Assembly (NCBI GenBank): GCA_913056375.1 | Contig: CAJXNF010000044.1 | Span: 1-12,407 of the forward strand | Reading direction: 5' to 3' | DNA from: an uncultured Pseudomonadota bacterium | GTDB lineage: Bacteria > SAR324 > NAC60-12 | DNA: 12,407 nucleotides | Shown here: positions 6,415 through 12,407 of the stretch, one piece after another | Position numbering within the stretch: the stretch's first letter is position 1 | Layout of the letters: each line of letters starts with the position of its first letter | Translations under genes and position numbers: made by a program | Notes under the pieces: model-generated | Databases searched by the model: none | What the model saw: the letters and a program-made list of their open reading frames with translations, nothing else | Told to the model about the DNA's origin: nothing

Positions 6415-7560
6415 ATGACAGGCAAAGTAGATCTCCTCCTCAAAGGGGGACGAGTGATGGACCCCAGTGTGGGCTTGGATGCACACAAGGATGTTGCTTT
6501 CACAGATGGCAAGATTTCTGCGATTCTGGACAGCAACAGTCCGGTTGAAGCCAAGGAGGTTCAGGATGTTTCGGGCTGCATCGTGTGTCCAGGGTTGATC
6601 GATCTCCACACTCATGTCTACTGGGGTGGTACGGGTCTTGGGGTAAACGCCGAGGACATTGCGGGGCGCAGCGCTACGACCACCTTCATTGATGCGGGCA
6701 GTGCTGGGGCTGGTAACTTTGGTGGACTGAAGCACTTCATCGCTGACAACACCGATCTGCGGATTCTCGGATTCATCAACATCTCCTTTGCAGGCATCTG
6801 CGGCTTCAGTAAGAAGAAAGCGAATCTCTTCCCAGAGTGCGAAGACATCCGCTTACTAGATACCGACGAGTGCCTGGAGGCGATTGAGAAGTACCGGGAT
6901 AGTATCGTTGGGATCAAGGTGCGGATTGGACGCTACGCAAGCGGTAGCGCAGGCATGACGCCACTCCAAATCGCTCGTGAGGTTGGTGAAGAGACAGGTC
7001 TGCCGTTGATGACCCACGTAGATTTTCCACCGCCGGATCGGGATGATGTACTGAATTACCTGCGCCCTGGAGACGTGCTAACTCACTGTTTCCGACCCTT
7101 CCCCAATGCACCTCTCTATGGCAATGGCAGTATTCGGGAAGCCGTCACTCGCGCCCGAGAACGTGGGATCATCTTTGACTTGGGTCATGGTGGAGGTTCA
7201 CTCTCCTTCCAGGTCAGCCGAAAGATGCTGGAGCAGGATTTTCTCCCAGACACGATCAGCAGCGACGTACACCTGATGAGTGTCGACGGTCCTGCCTTTG
7301 ACATCTTGGTCACGATGTCCAAGTTTCTCTGCCTGGGTATGCCTTTGATGGACGTGATTCGGGCGTCCACCACTCGTCCTGCGGAAGCGATTCAACGACC
7401 GGATCTGGGCAACTTGCAGGTGGGGAGTCCCGGGGATGCAGCGGTGCTGAGGATTGAGGAAGGACGCTTTGAGTACTATGACGTCAAGAAGGAACTGTTG
7501 CTGGGTGACAAGCGCATGATCGCAGAAAAAATGGTGGTCAAAGGAAAAATCTGGAGATAA
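6415..7560 (+). CDS. Amidohydrolase/deacetylase family metallohydrolase (dihydroorotase-like)
   Basis: 381 residues, complete. An N-terminal beta sandwich opens with 'DLLLKGGRVMDPSVGLD', then the barrel. The amidohydrolase metal set is visible: HxH at H65/H67 (DLHTHVYWGG), a lysine at K168 (GIKVRI) positioned to be carbamylated and bridge two metals, H201 (MTHVD), H224 (LTHCF) and D284 (SSDVH). The C-terminus returns to the sandwich with 'GNLQVGSPGDAAVL'. The closest remembered group is the 'amidohydrolase/deacetylase' subfamily, of which Atu3266 and EF_0837 hydrolyse acetyl-(R)-mandelate and related esters; dihydroorotase or D-aminoacylase chemistry is less likely. Natural substrates of that group are unknown. 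ATG at 6415 lies 18 nt after the deacylase stop with only a weak GCGAG-like ribosome site, so translation is probably coupled. It should act on an acylated product of the same pathway. Confidence 0.88.
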   Translation: MTGKVDLLLKGGRVMDPSVGLDAHKDVAFTDGKISAILDSNSPVEAKEVQDVSGCIVCPGLIDLHTHVYWGGTGLGVNAEDIAGRSATTTFIDAGSAGAGNFGGLKHFIADNTDLRILGFINISFAGICGFSKKKANLFPECEDIRLLDTDECLEAIEKYRDSIVGIKVRIGRYASGSAGMTPLQIAREVGEETGLPLMTHVDFPPPDRDDVLNYLRPGDVLTHCFRPFPNAPLYGNGSIREAVTRARERGIIFDLGHGGGSLSFQVSRKMLEQDFLPDTISSDVHLMSVDGPAFDILVTMSKFLCLGMPLMDVIRASTTRPAEAIQRPDLGNLQVGSPGDAAVLRIEEGRFEYYDVKKELLLGDKRMIAEKMVVKGKIWR

Positions 7561-7574
7561 CCAAGGAGTCGAGG

Positions 7575-8750
7575 ATGGAGAAAGGTTTTTTTGTCTATGC
7601 TTGGGATTTGGCAGAGGAAGGCCCTCAAGCAGCACTGGAGAAGATCCAAGGACTTGGGGCCAATACGGTCTGCCTGGCTTCCAGCTATCACGCCGGTAAG
7701 TTTACCCGTCCCCGGGCCAAGCAGAAAATCTACTTTCCTGTGGATGGGACGGTCTATTTTGAACCGAATCGGCAACTCTACAGAAGTATTCAGCCCAAGC
7801 GGAATCCGGTCTTGGATCAGTATGATTTCTTCAGAGATTGGTCGAAGTACAACAAGGATTTGCGACTCAAGGCCTGGACCGTCTGCACTCATAACAGTCC
7901 GCAGGGATTGGAGCATCCGGAACTTTGTGTCAGGAATGCTTTTGGGGATCCCTACATTTACAATCTCTGCCCAGCCAATGACGAAGTGCAGCACTATGTG
8001 CGGGCGCTGTGTCAGGACTTGGCATCGATCGAGAGTGTGGAGTGCATTACCCTAGAGACTCCGGGGTACCTACCTTTCTGGCATGGCTATCACCATGAGT
8101 TTGGTTTTGTTCCCCTGGATTTTCAGGCACAGGCCCTGTTGGCGCTTTGCTTCTCAGCGGATACCAAGCGCAAGGCGAGTTCCTTTGGGGTGAATGCTGA
8201 CAAGCTGCAGGAGTGGGTCGTGGGGCGTCTGAATCAGTTCTTTGCTGCGGGGGTCTACCCGAAGGACTCGATGGCGATGCACTGGTTCCTTGCAGACTTG
8301 ATCCAGGAGCCTGATCTGATGGCCTACCTCCGAGCTCAGGAGCAGATTGTTTCTGAGTTGATCAAGTCGGTTCGGGACGTGCTGCCCAAGCATGTACGCC
8401 TGAACCTGATCCCCACAGTACAACGCCCCACAGCAGGTTGCTGGGTGGAGGGAACTGGATTGACGAAACTATCAGAACTCTTTGATGGGGTTGATTCCTG
8501 TGCGTATCAGAATGGGGCCGACGAAATCTTCATGGACTCCTGGGATGTGCGACGACGTGTGGGCGATGAGATTCCCCTGAGCTTCATCTTGCGACCGGCG
8601 CCCCCCGATTTGGATAGCAAGGCCCAACTACTCAGCGCAGTCGAGCAACTCAAGACGCTTCAACCGTGTGGGATCAGCTTCTACAATTATGGTTTTCTAC
8701 CAGAACCCAACCTGCTCTGGGCTCAGGAAGCCTTTGCCTTGTTGGATTGA
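7575..8750 (+). CDS. Uncharacterised TIM-barrel-like (possibly glycoside hydrolase-like) protein
   Basis: 391 residues. ATG at 7575 has AAGGAG 6 nt upstream and lies 14 nt after the amidohydrolase. I cannot assign a named family with certainty. The pattern suggests an alpha/beta barrel: strands GFFVYAW (4-10), TVCLASSYHA (31-40), LRLKAWTVCTHN (96-107), and ECITLETPGYLPFWHG (156-171), then NLIPTVQR (277-284), VDSCAYQ (306-312), and ISFYNYG (367-373). E161 in TLETPG is at the end of a strand, as an acid/base would be, and the nearby HGYHHEFG (170-177) is rich in possible metal or sugar ligands. 'AFGDPYIYNLCPAN' (122-135) is also striking. I recall similar unannotated proteins in marine and rhizobial genomes but cannot name them. 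No signal peptide, so cytoplasmic. Operon position suggests cleavage or isomerisation of the same substrate. A sugar isomerase-like barrel is an alternative. Confidence 0.72.
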   Translation: MEKGFFVYAWDLAEEGPQAALEKIQGLGANTVCLASSYHAGKFTRPRAKQKIYFPVDGTVYFEPNRQLYRSIQPKRNPVLDQYDFFRDWSKYNKDLRLKAWTVCTHNSPQGLEHPELCVRNAFGDPYIYNLCPANDEVQHYVRALCQDLASIESVECITLETPGYLPFWHGYHHEFGFVPLDFQAQALLALCFSADTKRKASSFGVNADKLQEWVVGRLNQFFAAGVYPKDSMAMHWFLADLIQEPDLMAYLRAQEQIVSELIKSVRDVLPKHVRLNLIPTVQRPTAGCWVEGTGLTKLSELFDGVDSCAYQNGADEIFMDSWDVRRRVGDEIPLSFILRPAPPDLDSKAQLLSAVEQLKTLQPCGISFYNYGFLPEPNLLWAQEAFALLD

Positions 8751-8798
8751 TTCAGCCCAATGAAATATTGATTCACCTGTCGACAAGAAAGGGAAGGT

Positions 8799-9584
8799 AT
8801 GCAGCGCTATGCAGGAAAGAACGTGCTTATCAGTGGAGGAGGTTCTGGGATTGGCCATGCCATCTGTCTGAGGTTGGCCGCTGAAGGAGCCAACATCATT
8901 CTGATTGACAAGGATCTCAAGGGAGGTCAGGCCGTTGAGCAAGAGCTGAAGCTACAGAACACCAAGGCGCTCTTCATTCGAGCTGACATCACCAGCGAAG
9001 CTGACGTTGAGAAGGTTCACAAAGAAGCGACCCTGTTCTTTGGTACCATTGATGTGCTGGTCAATAATGCAGGAGCAGCCTTTGCTGAAAACTACGCAAT
9101 GACTACGCTGGAAAACTGGAACCAAGATATTGCCCTGAATCTGACCGGCCATTACATGTTGACCCGTCTCTTCCTGCCAGATATGGAAGCCCAGGGCAAA
9201 GGTGCGATTACCAACATTTCTTCGGTCAATGGTGCCCAGTCTTTCGGGAACCCTGCTTACAGCGCAGCCAAGGCCGGGGTGATTTCTTTCACACAGACCC
9301 TGGCAATTGAATATGGTCCAAAAGGCATTCGCGCCAATGTGGTGCTGCCAGGCACCATTGAAACACCGGTCTGGCAGGCTCGTAAGGATTCGCGACCAGA
9401 GGTTTTTGAGTTGGTTAAGGGCTGGTATCCGGTTGGTCGAGTTGGTCGACCCGAAGATATCGCTGCTGCGGTCGCTTTCCTCAGTGCGGATGAAGCGAGC
9501 TTCGTCAACGGGGCTTCCTTGAATGTCGATGGAGGTTTGACTGCTGGGAATTTCCGGATGATCAAGGACATCACTGGAGAGTAG
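8799..9584 (+). CDS. Short-chain dehydrogenase/reductase (classical SDR, NAD-type)
   Basis: 261 residues, the usual length for a classical SDR. The Rossmann motif is SGGGSGIG (12-19), D37 at the end of the second strand favours NAD(H) over NADP(H), NNAG is at 89-92, and the catalytic set is N114, S142 (ISSVNG), Y154 and K158 (YSAAK). 'PGTIETP' at 184-190 and 'GASLNVDGG' at 238-246 are typical of the 3-oxoacyl-ACP reductase/glucose dehydrogenase group. The 48-nt gap after the barrel protein holds no terminator, and AGGGAAGG just before the ATG at 8799 serves as ribosome site, so it belongs to the operon. It most likely oxidises a sugar or sugar alcohol on the way to the acids used by the dehydratases. 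The specific substrate cannot be read. Confidence 0.93.
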   Translation: MQRYAGKNVLISGGGSGIGHAICLRLAAEGANIILIDKDLKGGQAVEQELKLQNTKALFIRADITSEADVEKVHKEATLFFGTIDVLVNNAGAAFAENYAMTTLENWNQDIALNLTGHYMLTRLFLPDMEAQGKGAITNISSVNGAQSFGNPAYSAAKAGVISFTQTLAIEYGPKGIRANVVLPGTIETPVWQARKDSRPEVFELVKGWYPVGRVGRPEDIAAAVAFLSADEASFVNGASLNVDGGLTAGNFRMIKDITGE

Positions 9585-9649
9585 CAGCGACGACTCCTGA
9601 TGGACCTAAGACGTGAGTGTGAGGAGCATCAATTAGAAGAAGGATATTT

Positions 9650-10708
9650 ATGAATCTAAATAATCTAAGTGTTCTCGATAATTCAAAATCTAGATCCATC
9701 AGTCCGGAAAACTTTACCGGTGGGAAGGGCCAGGGTGGACGAGCCACCACGGGGACAGGTGAGGACTGCGCGAGAGATCTGGGCCCAGGCTGGAAAATCT
9801 CTCCTTCCGTCAGAATCCAAGGTGGGCAGACCTTTGAGTTGGCTGTGATTGAGGGTCCGGGCACGATCGAGCAAATCTGGATGACCCCCACGGGCAACTG
9901 GCGCTTCAGCATCCTACGTTTTTATTGGGATGATCAAGAGTATCCAGCTGTGGAGTGTCCAGTAGGGGACTTCTTCGCTTGTGGCTGGGGTAAGTTTGCG
10001 CCGGTTTCCTCACTGGCAGTTTGTGTGAATCCAGGGAGCGCTTTCAACTGCTATTGGCCAATGCCTTTTGCCAAGCGTTGCCGGATCACGCTGGAAAACA
10101 TTGGTGACGAGGAGATGACGCTGTACTATCAGATCAACTACTCGCTCGGTGAGATCAGTCCACAGGCTGGATACTTCCATGCACAGTTTCGCCGGGTCAA
10201 TCCGTTGCCCTACAAAACCGACTACACGATTCTGGATGGTGTGCAGGGAAAGGGACGCTATGTAGGTACTTATATGGCCTGGGGAGTCAACAACTCGGGC
10301 TGGTGGGGTGAAGGCGAGATCAAATTTTTTATTGATGGAGACGAGGAGTTTCCAACAATCTGTGGAACAGGGACCGAGGACTACTTCTGTGGTTCCTATA
10401 ATTTTGAAAACAAGGCAACGAAGCAGTACGAAGAGTTTTCCACCGCTTATGCTGGCCTACCTCAAATCCTGCGTCCGGATGGAGTGTATCGTTCTCAAAC
10501 CCGTTTTGGCATGTACCGCTGGCACATCACGGATCCCATTCGTTTTGAGCAGGATCTACGCGTAACCATACAGGCTCTTGGTTGGCGCAATGATCGGCGC
10601 TACCTACCGCTGCAGGATGACATTGCCTCAGTTGCCTACTGGTATCAAACTTTGCCAAGTGAGCCATTTCCTGATCTGCCCGACAAAGATTATTTGGAGA
10701 TCATATAA
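9650..10708 (+). CDS. DUF2961 / GH172-family protein
   Basis: 352 residues, full length for a DUF2961 protein. The diagnostic GTGTEDYFCGSY motif is at 239-250, preceded by GWWGEGEIKFFIDG (217-230) and followed by FGMYRWHITDPIRF (286-299). DUF2961 is now CAZy family GH172, with difructose dianhydride I synthase/hydrolase and D-arabinofuranosidases as known members. Their two catalytic glutamates correspond plausibly to E221 or E223 and to E243 here; this is my alignment by eye. No signal peptide is visible, so this copy should be cytoplasmic and act on an imported oligosaccharide or glycoside. ATG at 9650 has AAGGA 6 nt upstream. The 65-nt gap after the SDR shows no terminator, so it is probably the last gene of the rightward operon, which ends in AT-rich sequence before the convergent MATE gene. 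Confidence 0.88.
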   Translation: MNLNNLSVLDNSKSRSISPENFTGGKGQGGRATTGTGEDCARDLGPGWKISPSVRIQGGQTFELAVIEGPGTIEQIWMTPTGNWRFSILRFYWDDQEYPAVECPVGDFFACGWGKFAPVSSLAVCVNPGSAFNCYWPMPFAKRCRITLENIGDEEMTLYYQINYSLGEISPQAGYFHAQFRRVNPLPYKTDYTILDGVQGKGRYVGTYMAWGVNNSGWWGEGEIKFFIDGDEEFPTICGTGTEDYFCGSYNFENKATKQYEEFSTAYAGLPQILRPDGVYRSQTRFGMYRWHITDPIRFEQDLRVTIQALGWRNDRRYLPLQDDIASVAYWYQTLPSEPFPDLPDKDYLEII

Positions 10709-10770
10709 TTAGGTGCGTCTCAGTATTTCTATTTGCTACAGATCATAGAAGACAAACCGAGTACTCTTTA

Positions 10771-10787
10771 AACTATGCCTAATAGTT
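10771..10787. terminator. Possible weak bidirectional terminator hairpin
   Basis: AACTAT, 5-nt loop, ATAGTT is a perfect 6-bp inverted repeat in the 83-nt gap between two convergent genes (stop of the GH172 gene at 10708, stop of the MATE gene at 10792). The stem is AT-only except one base pair and has no long U-tract on either strand. Its placement suits a terminator, but its strength does not. Confidence 0.25.
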
Positions 10788-10791
10788 GGTA

Positions 10792-12135
10792 TTATTGCTG
10801 GACACTAGTGACATTGATCAAAGTGCGTTTTAGGTAAAACCAAGTGATCAAAGCTCCACTTGCTGTTGTGAGAAAAATTCCCGCCCAGATGCCATTCAAA
10901 CCGTAACCTAGCAAATCTGAGAAGAGCCAAAAGAAGATGACAGGTGCAACAATGAGCCTGTAGATACTGAGTATCATGCCAAACATCGGCTTCTTGAGAC
11001 CCTGCAAGACGGAGGTTCCTAGAAAAATGGTGGTGTATGCCGTGAGTAATACCGCCTCAACTCGCAGCAGAGTTGGGCCTACTTCGATAATCTCCTCACT
11101 GTCAGTAAACAGTTTCAGCAAAAATTCTGGAAAGCAGAACAGGAAAATTCCTCCGAAAGCTGTCAGCAGTAATGAATAGTTGAAGCAAGTTCTCCAGGTC
11201 TGATTGACTCGTTCCAGGTTATTGGCCCCAAAGTTAAATCCGGTTAGTGACAAGGCTGCCGTGTTCAGACCTATAGATGGTAAAAGCATTACCTGAACAA
11301 TTCTGGTAGAAACCCCATAAGCTGCCACTGAAGTTTTCCCAAAATCAGAAATAAAATGTAAAATCACATAAAAATTTAATGAGATAAATAAGATACTTAA
11401 ACTGGCTGGAAATCCCTGCTTAACCAAATCAACAATAAGTTTTACTTGTAGAGAAAACTTTCGAGTACTTAGATTTCCTCCCAATTTAGATGAGAGTAGC
11501 TTTACAGATAAATAAGTGACCACCCCCAGTTCAATGAGGACTGTTGAAATCGCAATTCCTTCCAATCCAAGAGCAGGAAAAGGACCCCAGCCAAACAAAA
11601 ATAGTGGATCCAGTATTACATTGGCAAAAAATCCACAGATTAAGGCGTTCCGATACGACTTTGTGTCGCCCTGAGCATTGAGTCCACTGTTGATCACGAA
11701 TGCAAAGATGAACGCTCCACTGCCGTATATCAGCCAGTTCATGTAGTCCAGAGAAAGCTCAAGATACTCTCCACTGGCTCCCATTCCACGATACAAAAAT
11801 GGGGTAACGACCAGCCCAAGAGCAACGACCACTGTGGAAACCACGAATGCTAGTGAAAGTGCTTGAGCCATCAAACGACTGGCTTGGTCATCGTCCTCTG
11901 CTCCCAGTGCGTTAGAGATGAGCGCGCTGGCTCCCTGCCCCAAACCAATGCCCACTGCCAATAATCCAATAAATGGGATGAGTGACAAAGAGAGCGCTGC
12001 GAGAGCTTCTGGGGATAATTGACCCGCCCAAAAAGTATCCACAACATTGTACATGGTATTGAAGAACATCCCCACGCTTGCTGGGATCGCAATTTGGCGA
12101 ACTAGTTTGGGAATCGAGTCGTTACCTAGATCCAT
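10792..12135 (-). CDS. MATE family multidrug/sodium antiporter
   Basis: 447 residues, full length for the MATE (DinF/NorM) superfamily, which exports cationic drugs and metabolites using H+ or Na+ gradients. The start 'KLVRQIAIPASVGMFFNTMYNVVDTFWAGQL' is the hallmark first helix pair, and two halves of about six hydrophobic helices follow, with 'GLNAQGDTKSYRNALICG' and 'PFPALGLEGIAISTV' in the first half and 'GLKKPMFGMILSIYR' in the second. No signal peptide; inner membrane. The ATG at 12135 lacks a clear Shine-Dalgarno. The gene is convergent with the GH172 operon and divergent from the MMPL gene, so it is a separate unit. Its DNA is patchily very AT-rich (9 G/C of 60 at 11341-11400), unlike the catabolic genes (38 of 60 at 7381-7440), which suggests a different history or simply hydrophobic-codon bias. 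Confidence 0.93.
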   Translation of the reverse strand: MDLGNDSIPKLVRQIAIPASVGMFFNTMYNVVDTFWAGQLSPEALAALSLSLIPFIGLLAVGIGLGQGASALISNALGAEDDDQASRLMAQALSLAFVVSTVVVALGLVVTPFLYRGMGASGEYLELSLDYMNWLIYGSGAFIFAFVINSGLNAQGDTKSYRNALICGFFANVILDPLFLFGWGPFPALGLEGIAISTVLIELGVVTYLSVKLLSSKLGGNLSTRKFSLQVKLIVDLVKQGFPASLSILFISLNFYVILHFISDFGKTSVAAYGVSTRIVQVMLLPSIGLNTAALSLTGFNFGANNLERVNQTWRTCFNYSLLLTAFGGIFLFCFPEFLLKLFTDSEEIIEVGPTLLRVEAVLLTAYTTIFLGTSVLQGLKKPMFGMILSIYRLIVAPVIFFWLFSDLLGYGLNGIWAGIFLTTASGALITWFYLKRTLINVTSVQQ

Positions 12136-12261
12136 TGAGATTTTAATTTTTTATGAGTTTGATAAGAATTCAGCAATTACGATAAAGAAACTTTTCGTTC
12201 CTCTCTACACAAAGAAACCCTATTTGTTCAATGAATTTAGTCAATTCGAACAACTAAAGGC

Positions 12262-12407
12262 ATGTATATGCGTAACTGGTTGAGCCAAGCAGAATCAGGA
12301 TTTGAAAATTGGGGCCGATGGGTGATCCGTAGACCTTGGTGGGTACTAGGAGCTTTTGTCCTGATCTTTGGCGTGCTGCTGACTCAACTGCCCAAACTGC
12401 AAATGGA
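12262..12407 (+). CDS. MMPL/RND-type transporter, N-terminus only, runs off the window edge
   Basis: 48 codons remain before the window ends. The protein begins with an amphipathic stretch and then 'RWVIRRPWWVLGAFVLIFGVLLTQLPKL'. A basic 'R.P' lead into a single hydrophobic helix, followed by a periplasmic turn, is typical of MMPL-family exporters, which belong to the RND superfamily and move lipids or hopanoid/sterol-like molecules. Two ATGs are possible, 12262 and 12268; AAAGG lies 1 nt before the first and 7 nt before the second, so 12268 has the better spacing. It is divergent from the MATE gene across 126 nt that probably hold both promoters, although none was clear. The call is moderate because only the first helix is visible. 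Confidence 0.6.
   Translation, partial: MYMRNWLSQAESGFENWGRWVIRRPWWVLGAFVLIFGVLLTQLPKLQM

Noticed and set aside
7476..7994. Minus-strand frame spanning the amidohydrolase/barrel gene boundary
   Set aside because: It lies across two well-supported genes with a good ribosome site between them; no independent support.
1..12407. tRNA, rRNA, CRISPR array, IS element or riboswitch
   Set aside because: No cloverleaf, direct-repeat array, transposase frame or known riboswitch core was seen on reading both strands; a covariance-model search would be needed to exclude small RNAs.

Overview
The window looks like a chimera of two DNAs. The last ~11.4 kb (about 965-12407) is chromosomal DNA of a Gram-negative, probably marine, heterotrophic bacterium. 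It is GC-moderate, with good Shine-Dalgarno sites, tight operons and a dense set of sugar-acid, amide and glycoside catabolic enzymes. I cannot fix the taxon; SAR324-like or another marine proteobacterial lineage is only a guess. The first ~960 bp are strikingly AT-richer and carry T4-like phage genes: the C-terminal part of a gp41-type replicative helicase, a P-loop kinase fragment resembling an adenylylsulfate kinase, and the first 20 codons of a small membrane protein. The two parts meet inside a ~20-bp stretch (about 940-959) that reads as RraA-family sequence in one frame and as a Walker A motif in another. That suggests either a metagenome mis-assembly at a shared k-mer or a microhomology recombination.

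Layout. 1-963 (minus): small membrane protein start, gp41 C-terminal fragment, kinase fragment. 923-4978 (minus): a catabolic operon, in transcription order enolase-superfamily dehydratase 1 (3785-4978), fold-type III PLP enzyme of the D-threonine aldolase/D-serine dehydratase type (2493-3554), enolase-superfamily dehydratase 2 (1201-2457), and an RraA-family aldolase that is cut off at the junction (from 1195). 4979-5376 is a divergent control region. 5377-10708 (plus): a second operon of a DoeB-like zinc deacylase, an amidohydrolase/deacetylase, an unrecognised TIM-barrel-like protein, an NAD-type SDR dehydrogenase and a GH172/DUF2961 glycosidase-like protein. 10792-12135 (minus): a MATE multidrug exporter in locally AT-rich DNA. 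12262-12407 (plus): the start of an MMPL/RND-type membrane transporter.

How it may work. The two divergent operons look like one catabolic island. Deacylase, amidohydrolase and GH172/TIM-barrel enzymes would free the parts of a decorated substrate. The SDR and the two dehydratases would oxidise and dehydrate sugar acids to 2-keto-3-deoxy acids. RraA (pyruvate aldolase type) would cleave these, and the PLP enzyme would handle a D-beta-hydroxy amino acid. No transporter, transcription factor or sugar kinase for the pathway lies in the window, so the substrate is unknown. No tRNA, rRNA, CRISPR array, IS element or integrase was seen.
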